A stretch of DNA of 64,000 nucleotides from positions 186,001 to 250,000 of the forward strand of contig NZ_CP083373.1 in the NCBI RefSeq assembly GCF_017488845.2, in the 5' to 3' direction. The notes under the pieces are model-generated. The model was not told the origin of the DNA, ran no database searches, and saw only the letters and a list, made by a program, of their open reading frames with translations. The translations under genes were made by a program, and so were the position numbers. This document shows, piece by piece, positions 24,430 to 33,010 of the stretch; within the stretch, counting starts at the first letter, position 1; every line of letters starts with the position of its first letter. Source of the DNA: Ensifer canadensis. GTDB lineage: Bacteria > Pseudomonadota > Alphaproteobacteria > Rhizobiales > Rhizobiaceae.

Positions 24430-25990
24430 AGCCACGCGGATGCATCACATAGGAGCCGATCCGCGGGCCATAACCAACGATGTGATGGAAGTGGTAGAGG
24501 GGGATGATCGGCTGGTCGCCATCACCAGTTCGGTTACTTCAGCCGCGCCGCGTTTCGCTCCGGCCCCACCTCCGCCTTTGCAAGCATCTGGTCGAAAGTG
24601 TCGTTGCGATACTTTCCGAAGTTCAAAGCACCGGTCCCGCTCGTCGGATTCGGCGACGCCAGAAGCGCGTGCAGAATGAAGTCGACCGCCTCGCCGGAGG
24701 TGCCGCCGTACCAGACGGCATAGTCGCCGGCCGCCCGTTTCGTGTTGAACACCGAGAAGGGTGCTGCTGCCGGCTGGGCGATCACGCGCCAATTCGGGCC
24801 CAGCTTTGTGCGACAGCCTGAAGGCTTTCGGCGTCGCCGGAATAGCGACCGGCGGGTCCGGCGAGGATAAGATTGAAGCCATCAGGGAAGCCGGCCTTGG
24901 CCAGAAGCGCCTTTGCCTCGTCGTAGTTCGGCTCCTGCGACTGCAGTTTCGCCGACGTGCCCGGCAGGCCAGTGGGAAACACTTGTGCTGCCGCCGTGCC
25001 ATAGCCCGCCAGGATCAGAATGCCCCGGTCCACAGCCAGCGCAAGCGCCCGCCGGACCAAGGGGTCCTTGAATGGATTGGGGATCTGCTCGCCCGACTTA
25101 GCCGTCACACCGAAAGCACCTCTCGTGCGACATCGAACTGCACGAAGTTGAGGCAGCTCCCACACTCGCAACCTTCGCGTTGCGCTGTTTCACGGAAGCA
25201 ACATCGCGAGCCGGAATGGCATCGGCTACATCGACTTCACCAGTGCTGAGCGCCGCCACGCACGCGGCGGGATTTTCGATCACCCGAAACGTGACCTTCG
25301 CCCAGTCAGGCTTACCGCCCCAGTAGCTGTCGTTTCGCACGAGTTGCAACGTTTCGCCCGAACTCCAGCTCTCGAGCCTGTACGGTCCTGTGCCAACGGG
25401 GCTACGACCTGCGTTCAAGTCTTCCCTCGTCTGAAAACCCTCGGAGGGCCGGTTCATCACGAACATGGAGGAGAAAAAGAGGGGTAGGTTGGGAACGGCG
25501 CCATTGGTCTCGATGACGACGGTGAGGGGATCCGGTGCCGAGACCGATTTGATGGCGCTCACATAGGAGCGAAAGCCGCCGCTGGGCGGTTTGAGAAAGT
25601 CCCGAATGCGCTCGATCGTGTAGACGACAGCGTCAGAAGTAAACGCTGAGCCGTTATGAAAGCGGACGTCGTCGCGGAGCTTGAACTCCCACTGGGTGTC
25701 CAGACAGTGGTCGTCAGGACGTCGCAAGACCAGGCTTCAGCTCCAGCTTCTCGTCCTGATAGACGAGCCGCTCGTAGATGTGCGACAGCAGCGAGGTGTT
25801 CTCGTTGAGATTGGCGTATTGCGGATCGAGCGTCATCAGCTTTTAGGACGTGGCGATCCGCAGCTCTCCGAGGTCTTGTGCCTGGACCGGCGTCAACGGA
25901 GCACTTCCGCGCATGACCGAGATCACAAGTGTCGAAAATAGGCGTCGGCGAAAGAGGCTTCCCAGTTTCATGTGCGGTTCCTTGTTTTGG
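24430..25990 (-). pseudogene. Peptide-binding SBP_bac_5 protein, multiply frameshifted
   Basis: The start MKLGSLFRRRLFSTLVISVM near 25971 is a signal-peptide-like sequence. Later pieces in different frames include EFKLRDDVRFHNGSAFTSDA, GRSPVGTGPYRLESWSSGET, PLVRRALALAVDRG and NDTFDQMLAKAEVGPERN, all in the order of a periplasmic peptide-binding protein (family 5). At least three frame changes break it. With the permease and ATPase remnants it forms a whole decayed importer operon. Confidence 0.8.
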
Positions 25991-26083
25991 TTCTTGATAG
26001 AGTCGGAACGCCGCGTTGGAGTACTCCCCAACGCGTGGCTTCCAGGGCGAAATGCATGAAAGGCGTGGTCGCGCGGTCTTCTG

Positions 26084-26707
26084 TCAGACTGACGGCGAAC
26101 CGGGGATCACACGCGCACTTGGGACATCACTGTTCAGCCCCCCTGAAACATCGACAGGCGCTGGGACGACAACAGCTGAATGCGCCGGTCTCCCGGCCGA
26201 GGCGCTATTGATCTTCAGGAGATCGGCGATGACGGAGCGGATTTGTGGCCATGGATCTTCTTGGCTTGTGGGGGATGGTTGCGACCTGGTGACAACGGCT
26301 TGGAGCTTGGCCGTTGCACCGGAAACAGATTGCGCCGGAGTATTCCACAAGTCCTCCGCTGCTCGGTCCTCTGCAATAGACGCACGGTCCTCTGCTTCGA
26401 GGGCCTCGTCGTAAGCCCGCGAAGCCGCCGTTGGCGCGGATCCGGATGCGTCCCGGATTGCCGAGGCAACCGAGAGGAGTGACGTTTCGAGTCGCTGCTG
26501 ACGCAACTGTGATTCGTCCAGACGCTGCCACGCAATGCGCCATTGATGCCAAACCGCGAGTACGGGATCGTCATCGAACGGTCCTAAGGTCGGGGTCTTG
26601 GTCGCGGAAAGCTCTTGATATGTGGGTAAAGGGGCCGTCGATCCGAGGGAAGGGAAGTCTTCCATCGTGACCGCAGATAAAGTTCTGCTATTGTCGGAAT
26701 CAGCCAT
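26084..26707 (-). CDS. Hypothetical protein (207 aa)
   Basis: Hydrophilic protein beginning MADSDNSRTLSAVTMEDFPS. The centre has a helical segment from VWHQWRIAWQRLDESQLRQQ and an Ala/Glu-rich stretch (EALEAEDRASIAEDRAAEDL) that could form a coiled coil. The C-terminus is Pro/Ser/Val-rich and probably disordered. No known domain was recognised. It is convergent with the decayed transporter and divergent from a small XRE protein. Confidence 0.5.
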   Translation of the reverse strand: MADSDNSRTLSAVTMEDFPSLGSTAPLPTYQELSATKTPTLGPFDDDPVLAVWHQWRIAWQRLDESQLRQQRLETSLLSVASAIRDASGSAPTAASRAYDEALEAEDRASIAEDRAAEDLWNTPAQSVSGATAKLQAVVTRSQPSPTSQEDPWPQIRSVIADLLKINSASAGRPAHSAVVVPAPVDVSGGLNSDVPSARVIPGSPSV

Positions 26708-26747
26708 GATCCGAGCTCCCTACAGCTTAGGTTGTGGTCAGGTTGAG

Positions 26748-26765
26748 CAGGTGTTCCAGCACCTG
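26748..26765. promoter_or_regulatory. Inverted repeat upstream of small XRE gene
   Basis: CAGGTG-TTCCAG-CACCTG, 6-bp perfect arms, between the divergent hypothetical protein and the XRE gene. Position suits an autoregulatory operator. Confidence 0.45.
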
Positions 26766-26823
26766 TTCGACCGATGGGGCCATTCTTCTTACAAAAAGTA
26801 CGAAGTCAATCAGAAAGTTTGCC

Positions 26824-27063
26824 TTGAGTAACATAATTCTCTCAATCGAGCAGTGCCGTGGGGCGCGGGCTATGCTGGGTTGGAGCCAGGCAGAACTTGC
26901 CAAGGCGGCCAGCGTATCTCGTCAAACCATTGCGGATTTTGAACGCGGAGTGCACGTGCCCATAAGCAATAATCTCACGAGCATTATAGCGGCGTTCGAA
27001 AAGGCAGGAATCCTGTTCATCCCCGAAAATGGTGGCGGCGTGGGTGTTCGCTTCAAGAAGTAG
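26824..27063 (+). CDS. Small XRE-family DNA-binding protein
   Basis: About 79 residues if the TTG at 26824 is the start; no ATG is suitably placed. The helix-turn-helix reads QCRGARAMLGWSQAELAKAA, then SVSRQTIADFERGVHVPISN, ending with IIAAFEKAGILFIPENGGGV and RFKK. The GILFIPENGGGxGVR tail is typical of rhizobial one-domain XRE proteins. Probably a local repressor or a TA-type regulator; no toxin gene adjoins it. Confidence 0.75.
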   Translation: MSNIILSIEQCRGARAMLGWSQAELAKAASVSRQTIADFERGVHVPISNNLTSIIAAFEKAGILFIPENGGGVGVRFKK

Positions 27064-27214
27064 TTCAAGTCGAGCAGTGCATAAGTTCCGGGGACTTCAT
27101 CGCGCGCCGGACCACACTCGAACAAACTATTCGACGGCGGCTGACGAACCCAGGTCCGCTGATCAACTTGCCTGCCGCTTCTGCCACCGTGGTCTCCTTT
27201 ACCTTCTATAGCCC

Positions 27215-27619
27215 GCGGATTGATGATTACGACACCGGTAGCTTCGAAGTCGGCGACATTGCGGGTCGCCAGTGCGGCGCCGCGTGAGAGGGTTATGGCG
27301 GCAATTGTGCATCGAATTGGCTGGGGCGGCCAGCCTTGCGTCGCGCGATGGCGAGCGTCGCATAGGCGGCAGCTGCGTCGCTGTCGAAGGGTAGAATTCG
27401 GCCGGCCAGGTCTTCGCTGAATATCGGCATGATCGCCGCTTCCAGGCTCTGCCGCCTGCGCCCGTCCGGCATCAACCCAATACCATATCGGATTTCAGCT
27501 TCGGTAACGGCAGTCGTGAAAACAGAAGTCGGCGGTTGGTCACCTAACCAAGCTTCAACAGCAGGCGAGGGCACGGGGGCCAGGAGCTCGACAAAACATT
27601 GGTGTCAAGAATAATCACG
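27215..27619 (-). pseudogene. FitB/VapC-family PIN toxin, two frameshifts
   Basis: The start, VIILDTNVLS on the minus strand near 27619, is out of frame with PSPAVEAWLGDQPPTSVFTT and AVTEAEIRYGIGLMPDGRRR. A second shift after AGRPSQFDAQ is needed to reach LSRGAALATRNVADFEATGV and VIINP. All PIN motifs (LDTN, TEAE, TRN..DF) are visible but split over frames, so the toxin is dead while the antitoxin gene is intact. Confidence 0.75.
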
Positions 27620-27869
27620 CGCCAAAATCCGGAGCGTCACGAATCGGGTCGCGTGCAGGTACCTTGAGCTCTACGCCCCCGAGGGGTTCGATACGGGCGC
27701 GAATGGCACGCGCCAGATTGGTTGGCCGCTGGCCGGCGGTGGATAGCGCAGCGCGAAGAATGTCGCGTGCTTCGTCTTCCATCGATCGACCATGCGAGGC
27801 GGCGCGCACCCTCAGACGCTGTTTAAGCGCATCGTCGAGATTTCGGATCGTCATGCTGGCCATTGGCAC
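27615..27869 (-). CDS. FitA-like antitoxin (orphaned)
   Basis: An 84-residue ribbon-helix-helix protein: MASMTIRNLDDALKQRLRVR, then AASHGRSMEDEARDILRAAL, ending in a toxin-binding tail with DPIRDAPDFGA. This is the Arc/FitA pattern. Internal starts (MASM, MTIR) are equally plausible. It overlaps the broken fitB-like toxin by 5 nt. An intact related pair lies at 47642-48312, so cross-talk is conceivable. Confidence 0.8.
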   Translation of the reverse strand: MPMASMTIRNLDDALKQRLRVRAASHGRSMEDEARDILRAALSTAGQRPTNLARAIRARIEPLGGVELKVPARDPIRDAPDFGA

Positions 27870-28025
27870 CTCTGGTAGCTAAGCGGCACTCCCGGATGCT
27901 CTCGGCGCAGACAGAGCGCACCAGCGACCGCGGAGTTGGAATCTTTTCAGTTAGATGCTGGAAAACAGTAGCCACAACCCCAAGCTCTGATGTCCGCTGT
28001 CCGGCAGCGCGCCCGCTTATTTCAC

Positions 28026-28804
28026 TCACCCCGCTTCTCTGCGCTTTGCGAGAATCCAATCGACCGCGGCGGAAATATCGCGCAGTGTCGCCGTCGGTGC
28101 AGGCTCGAAACGGCCTTCGTCGCCGTGGCGATACTTTCCGGTGCGCACCAGCAGCGCATGGGCAAAACTGATCCTCAAGGCCCCAGCGACGTCCGTTTCC
28201 GCATCGTCGCCAATCATCACGGCCTCTCCTTCCGTGCAGTTGATCGTGGCGAGTGCCGAGGGGAAGAATGCCGGAGCCGGCTTCCCAAGGACAATGGCGT
28301 CTCTTTGGCTTGCGAATTCCAGTGCAGCGACGAACGCTCCCGCGTCAAGGCTGAGTTTTCCGTCGGAATCCCTGAACGTCCGATTGGCTGCGAGAGCGAG
28401 CAATTCGGCTCCGTCGACCAACTCTCGAAATGCCGCATTCAGCGCTTCGTAGTCGAATGCGTCTCCCGCGTCGCCAACAACGATCGCCCTCCCGCGACTG
28501 CCTTCCAGGCCTTGGAATTCCTGAATTAGATCGGGGTGTACCAGAAGATGTGGTGATCGCTCGTGCTTGCGAAGCCAATTGCGCGCCGCCTGCGCCGGAG
28601 TGAAGAGTTCGTCGCTCGTAACCGAAAAACCAAGCCTGGCGAGCCGGCGAGTACGGTTTGCTTGTTTGAGCGGGTGGTGTTGCTTACAAAGCAAACGAGG
28701 AGACCGGCCTCGTGCAGGCGCGCCACTGCTTCAGTCGCGCCAGGCACGGCATCTTCGCCATCATAGATGACGCCGGCGAGATCCAAGAGCACACCTTTGA
28801 TCAT
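28026..28804 (-). pseudogene. HAD-superfamily phosphatase (NagD/LHPP-like), frameshifted
   Basis: The start MIKGVLLDLAGVIYDGEDAV contains the HAD motif I DLAGVIYDG; GLLVCFVSNTTR is motif II. Around 28640-28690 the frame changes. The second frame continues with ARLGFSVTSDELFTPAQAAR, AIVLGKPAPAFFPSALATIN (motif III Lys) and VMIGDDAETDVAGA (motif IV). It resembles the TIGR01458/LHPP branch of HAD-IIA phosphatases. A single indel probably inactivates it. Confidence 0.75.
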
Positions 28805-28933
28805 CACATCACACACGGAGAGACAATGGGTCAAGCTCTTCCGACATAGCTGGTTGCAATCTCCCGGAGGATCGGATGCGGGATCCAATCGACCATGATC
28901 ATCCCGAATCGGTTACTATCGATACGGTGACCC

Positions 28934-29140
28934 TACCAGGACGCCTGCGAGGCCATGGGGCCGGAAAATGCGGCTGCGACAATGGCCGCCTGCATTCTCG
29001 AAAGGGCAGGGCACATCAATTCCGCCGGCGGATGTCTGCGCAATCTGACCGACATAGCGAGGCGAGGGGAGTTTTCGCTCGGGCCGGTGTTGATGGCGCT
29101 GATGCGTGCAAGCGTCGTTCCTGGTCGCAGGGTATCCTAA
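28934..29140 (+). pseudogene. 3' end of a second repC gene
   Basis: YQDACEAMGPENAAATMAAC, ILERAGHINSAGG and EFSLGPVLMALMRA match the C-terminal domain of the RepC at 21586-22818 almost residue for residue, but with many substitutions (for example DAIGPQNAAVMIAC in the intact copy). An in-frame TGA lies immediately upstream of the match and nothing RepC-like precedes it. This is a truncated end of a different repC allele, so a rearrangement took place here. It may derive from the repC missing in locus 1. Confidence 0.85.
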
Positions 29141-29332
29141 AGTTCCTTGATATGCATTGATGCTGGCTTTCGAGCGTCTCCTGCTCGAGCTTTGATTGCA
29201 AGATGGAATCCTTTTGCTCAAGGCTCTCCTTGTAGATGTAATCCGCATCCTGCCAGAACTGGCAAATCGCGACACCGAAGCCTGTCAGCATTTCAACGCA
29301 ATCGATGGGGTGGACGCTTCGCCGTTTGCAAA

Positions 29333-29362
29333 CTGTCAGAAAACTGCATATATTTCTGACAG
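29333..29362. promoter_or_regulatory. Operator of the AbiE-like operon
   Basis: CTGTCAGAAA at 29333-29342 and TTTCTGACAG at 29353-29362, perfect 10-bp arms separated by 10 bases and ending 9 bases before the antitoxin ATG. AbiEi antitoxins bind inverted repeats in just this position to repress their operon. Confidence 0.7.
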
Positions 29363-29371
29363 GAGACAAAC

Positions 29372-29965
29372 ATGCAACGGTTGAGCGAACAGATTTTGGC
29401 ATATGCGGAGGGAATGCCCGAGGGCACGCCCGTGTCTGCGAAGAGCTTGCTCCACCTCGGCAATCGAGCTGCGGTGGACCAAGCGCTGTCGCGTCTGGCG
29501 GAGCGTGGTCAGCTGATCCGCGTTGGTCGCGGCGTCTATCTGCGCCCTGTGACGAGCCGGTCTGGCACGCGGTCGCCTTCGGTGGAGCAGGCAGTCGAGG
29601 CGCTCGCCAGCCAGCGAGGCGAAGTCATCGTATCCAGCGGTGCTGCAGCCGCCAACAGCCTTGGCCTCACGACGCAGGTTCCGGTTCGCTCGGTCTATTT
29701 GACCTCGGGCCGCACGCGGAAAATGAACTTTGGCAAGCAGGTGGTCGAGTTGCGGCATGCACCGCGCTGGCAACTCGCCATGGCCCATCGGCCCGCTGGC
29801 GAGGCCGTTCGCGCGCTGGCCTGGCTTGGTCCTGAGAACGCGGAGGTGGCGCTGAAGGCGTTGAAACGCAACCTGCCGCAGACCGCCTTCAACGAGCTGG
29901 TGGCGGCGGCGCCGCAGCTTCCGACCTGGCTCGCGCGGAGTGTGGGAAAGGCTGCGCATGGCTGA
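29372..29965 (+). CDS. AbiEi-like (DUF6088) antitoxin/regulator
   Basis: A 197-residue protein. The N-terminal winged helix has SAKSLLHLGNRAAVDQALSR, then LAERGQLIRVGRGVYLRPV, the usual AbiEi/DUF6088 DNA-binding start. The C-terminal part has VYLTSGRTRKMNFGKQVVEL. In type IV AbiE systems this protein represses the operon and counteracts the nucleotidyltransferase toxin. An RBS AGGAGA precedes the ATG. It overlaps the next gene by 8 nt. The toxin gene is truncated, so this may now be an orphan regulator. Confidence 0.85.
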   Translation: MQRLSEQILAYAEGMPEGTPVSAKSLLHLGNRAAVDQALSRLAERGQLIRVGRGVYLRPVTSRSGTRSPSVEQAVEALASQRGEVIVSSGAAAANSLGLTTQVPVRSVYLTSGRTRKMNFGKQVVELRHAPRWQLAMAHRPAGEAVRALAWLGPENAEVALKALKRNLPQTAFNELVAAAPQLPTWLARSVGKAAHG

Positions 29966-30563
29966 AGCATTCCTCCGCCTTCCAGCCGCGGAGCGCCGCG
30001 AAGTTCTGGCAATTGCAGCTGATCGGTCAGGCCGGCCGGCGCACCTCCTCGAAAAGGATGCCTGGGTCGTCTGGGCGCTGTCCACCCTTTATGGCTCGCA
30101 TTTGGGTGAGCACCTCGTGTTCAAGGGCGGCACATCGCTTTCGAAAGCCTATGGAGTCATCCATCGATTTTCCGAAGACGTCGATCTCACCTATGATATC
30201 CGCGCGCTTGCCCCTGACCTGGTTGGCGAAGCAGGCGAGGCATTACCGAAGACCCGTAGTGAGGAAAAGCGCTGGTCCAGCGAAGTCCGCAAGCGACTTC
30301 CAGTGTGGATAGCGGGTACGGTGCAGCCAGTCGTTGCCGAAGCCGTTGGCAGCGAGTCGCTCGTGGCCGCGATCCGCATCGAAGACGATAAGCTTTTCAT
30401 CGATTACGAGGCAACGACGACCGGCTCCGGCTATGTGGCTTTCATTATCGGAGATGATCCGTCGTGCAGCCCTCGGCATCCGCATGCCGTCCAGGACCAT
30501 GGACCGCACCGACGTCATACTTCTCGCTCAGGCTCTCGGCAATCTCGGACGCATCGGCGGTAA
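29958..30563 (+). pseudogene. AbiEii-like nucleotidyltransferase toxin, 3' truncated
   Basis: Starts MAEAFLRLPAAERREVLAIA at 29958. HLVFKGGTSLSKAYGVIHRF followed by SEDVDLTYD is the nucleotidyltransferase motif (KGGTSLxK ... SEDxDL) of AbiEii/DUF1814 toxins. Similarity ends at about GSGYV, near 30437. The following codons run into the antisense-free mobC fragment in another frame and end at 30563 without family sequence. The C-terminal half of the toxin is missing, so activity is doubtful. Confidence 0.8.
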
Positions 30564-30684
30564 CCTCAATCAGCTTGCGCGACGTGCCAATGCTGGCAAG
30601 CTACTCGGACATGATGCCGAACTTGCCCAGACACTTGTCGGGATCGACGCATTGCGGGATCGCCTTCGTGAGATCATCGCATGA
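30438..30684 (+). pseudogene. MobC-like relaxosome protein, 3' fragment
   Basis: SEMIRRAALGIRMPSRTMDR, then ALGNLGRIGGNLNQLARRAN and a helical end DALRDRLREIIA are typical of the C-terminal part of MobC relaxosome proteins. The N-terminal ribbon-helix-helix part is missing; the fragment abuts the truncated AbiEii gene. Its stop overlaps the ATG of the relaxase by 4 nt, the normal mobC-relaxase arrangement. Confidence 0.75.
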
Positions 30685-31718
30685 AAATTCAGACGACGCG
30701 GATTTCCCGAACGGGCGGTGTTCGCTACATCGCCCGGCATCTTCTCGATAAGGTGGTCGAAAACGAGGCTATCGAAGTCTTAGCAGGCGACCGGTATGCG
30801 CTGTTCGACGCCCAGGCGTTCGCTAGCGTGAAAGGATACCGTACAGCGTTCGCCACTTCTTGTTGTCACCAGAACGCGAGATGACACCCGCCTCAGTTGA
30901 GCGAGTTCCTGCAATCTGTCGATGCTGAATTTCGGATCGGTGCCGACCGCCCGCGTCTTGTCGTGCGTCATGTGAAAAAGGGGAGATCGCATTTCCACCT
31001 CGCCATCGCCGAGGTCGATCCGACGACGCTGCTCGTGTTGGATTGCAGGAACGATTTCGCCAGGCTTGAAGGCCTCGCTCGTCGTTACGAGCAGAGCCAC
31101 GACGAAACCGTCCAGCCAACCCACACCAAACGTTGCCAGCGCAAGGTCGAAGGATTTTCCGATGTTGCCCGCAAACGCGCCGAGCGGACGACTCCGAAGT
31201 TTGATCGAACAAAACTGAAACAGGCATTCGCCGCAAGCGGCAAAGCCTTTGCCCGCGAAATTGCCCGCCAGGGTCTTCGGATCGAAGACGGCGACAAGGG
31301 ACCGATCCTTGTCACCGCAGCTGGAACGTTCGTTGCCGCGGCAAATCGTTCTGTCGGAGTCCGCCGCGACGATTTCTCAAAATTCCTGGAGGACTACACT
31401 CATGACGGAAATTATTTCCGCATCAATGCGCACCCTGACGTCGGTCGAACGGAACACCGAGATGCTCCTCCCGCTCCTGGCGCTCCTGGATATGCCGGAC
31501 AGCCCGGATCGCATAGCGCAGCTCCTGGACCTTCTGAAGCTCATTCTCGACGCCCAACATCAGCAGGCCGAGGCACTGAAGATCGTCGGAGAGCGGCTCG
31601 ATCGTCTGTCACGCCGATAGCTCGACGTCTTCGACGGGAGCAGTTGTTCCTGCGTCGGCTTGGAAAACTTGACCTGGATGACCTCCTCAGACGCCCCCGG
31701 AAATGGCGGCATGGATGA
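30681..31718 (+). pseudogene. Relaxase (MobA/VirD2-like), frameshifted
   Basis: The N-terminal 50 residues (MKIQTTRISRTGGVRYIARH) lie in one frame until near 30835. The remainder begins near 30880 in another frame with DMTPAQLSEFLQSV-like sequence, KKGRSHFHLAIAEVD (HxH of the relaxase metal site) and ARKRAERTTPKFDRTKLKQA. The reading continues to 31718 with a Pro-rich end. No complete product can be made, so the plasmid's mobilisation gene here is dead. A small frame at 31402-31620 lies inside its 3' part. Confidence 0.75.
31402..31620 (+). CDS. Small helical protein after relaxase (72 aa)
   Basis: MTEIISASMRTLTSVERNTE, then a leucine-rich helix (LLPLLALLDMPDSPDRIAQL) and an end EALKIVGERLDRLSRR. 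Its ATG follows GGAGG by 11 bases. It lies in a different frame inside the relaxase 3' end. Similar small proteins follow relaxase genes on rhizobial mobilisable plasmids, in my recollection, but I cannot name the family. Confidence 0.5.
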   Translation: MTEIISASMRTLTSVERNTEMLLPLLALLDMPDSPDRIAQLLDLLKLILDAQHQQAEALKIVGERLDRLSRR

Positions 31719-31855
31719 TGTCGATTTTCGAGCCACCGGCGCAGGCGGTTGACCCGGAGAATTAAGGAACTCAAGCAAGAACAGAAAATGATCGGGCCGG
31801 CTGAGGTAACGACGCCCGCGCCTGCGACCTATGATTTCCAGAGGAGGATGGGACC

Positions 31856-32194
31856 ATGACAGACCCCAAGCACAAACGAAAAAGACGAAATTGCTATGAT
31901 AGGCTGCGGGCTCGGTATCTCACAGGAAAGCGTGCCCGTCGCGTCGATCCGGCCGAGTCGGCATCCATGCAGTTGCTGGCCATCTTCACAATGATCGTTG
32001 GACGTCTGCCTTCGCCGACAACGGTACCCGCCAAAGTCCCATACTCTCCGCCCCCGCTCTCCCCGCAGCGGCACAGCGCATCGATATGGCGCGGCGATTG
32101 GGGGTTCCCACAAGGTATATGGATTTGGCCCTGTCGCAAGGGAATGTACCTTATTCGGTCTTGTTTGATCACATCCGCCGGGGCGGGGTGTTGA
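31856..32194 (+). CDS. Hypothetical basic protein, possibly truncated
   Basis: MTDPKHKRKRRNCYDRLRAR begins after a very good RBS (GAGGAGG). The first 60 residues are basic and then hydrophobic (MQLLAIFTMIVGRLPS). The rest is proline-rich and overlaps the next frame, so the true end is uncertain and a frameshift near 32040 is possible. No family recognised; it stands between the dead mob region and the defence island. Confidence 0.35.
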   Translation: MTDPKHKRKRRNCYDRLRARYLTGKRARRVDPAESASMQLLAIFTMIVGRLPSPTTVPAKVPYSPPPLSPQRHSASIWRGDWGFPQGIWIWPCRKGMYLIRSCLITSAGAGC

Positions 32195-32598
32195 GGCGTG
32201 ACGCCATGATCGAGCTACGCAAGCGCGTACCAGAGGAATCGCTCGATTGGCTGGACTACATACAAAAGCTGGGACGTTGGACCGACCTTGCGCGATGTTA
32301 CGTGCCCAGAGAACACGAAGAACAGACAGATGTTCGGGTCCTGAGTTCGACGCTCGCGTGGATTGAAGAAGTTAGGGGCAACAGCAAAGGCAAAACTGCC
32401 CCTGCACCCTGTTCGGATGTCGAAGGACTGTATTCCAGAAGACGATCCAAAAAAATCAAAGCCCTGAGTTGGCTGCAATGTATTTCGCAGATGACGTCTG
32501 GCATCCCATCCGCTACGGATCAAGTCGCGATAAACACGACTTTGAGCGAATGCAGACCTCTGGCGACAGTAAAAAAGTTGCTTAACTCTTCGTTGTGA
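32086..32598 (+). CDS. Hypothetical protein upstream of PIN-like/ATPase module
   Basis: About 170 residues from the ATG at 32086. It contains VPTRYMDLALSQGNVPYSVL, then RRDAMIELRKRVPEESLDWL, which looks like genuine folded helical protein until about residue 110. The tail is Ser/Lys-rich. No recognisable domain. It stands 31 bases before the next gene and may belong to the same defence module. Upstream codons in the same frame are open, so the start could be earlier. Confidence 0.45.
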   Translation: MARRLGVPTRYMDLALSQGNVPYSVLFDHIRRGGVLRRDAMIELRKRVPEESLDWLDYIQKLGRWTDLARCYVPREHEEQTDVRVLSSTLAWIEEVRGNSKGKTAPAPCSDVEGLYSRRRSKKIKALSWLQCISQMTSGIPSATDQVAINTTLSECRPLATVKKLLNSSL

Positions 32599-32629
32599 AT
32601 TCTTATCTAGGTTGCATCGTGGGGGTATC

Positions 32630-33010
32630 ATGGCCATAAAAGCAGTAGTTTCCATAGATGAACCAAAAGCGGATACGACAACCAATGTTATTTGGTCTGG
32701 CGCGTTGGGAGTGGATGGGGATGAGGGTGTGGGGCTTACCACGGCCGCGATCCTCGGATTTTTTCCAGAAGCCATTCCAGGAACCTGGTACTCGCTGAAC
32801 GACTTTTCGCACCAAGTTGACTCAGTCAATTGGGCGCAGCACGGTGCTGACCAATGGACGTCGCTCGAAATCCAACAGGATGGGCCTGGAGGAATGTCAG
32901 TTGTCTCGGTGGATGTGAAATTGGAAGATGCCGTCAGGTCGCTATGCTTGTCAGCAGTTGACCTCTTATCGTCTTTCGAAAACAAGAATATTTGGGTTCG
33001 GTTCGAATGA
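32630..33010 (+). CDS. Unknown small protein of PIN-like/ATPase module
   Basis: A 126-residue acidic protein, MAIKAVVSIDEPKADTTTNV, rich in Trp and Ser (TWYSLNDFSHQVDSVNWAQH). The predicted pattern is beta-rich, with a helical end (DAVRSLCLSAVDLLSSFENK). No known family. GTGGGGG just upstream may serve as RBS. Its TGA overlaps the ATG of the next gene (ATGA), so the two are translationally coupled and likely act together. Confidence 0.7.
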   Translation: MAIKAVVSIDEPKADTTTNVIWSGALGVDGDEGVGLTTAAILGFFPEAIPGTWYSLNDFSHQVDSVNWAQHGADQWTSLEIQQDGPGGMSVVSVDVKLEDAVRSLCLSAVDLLSSFENKNIWVRFE

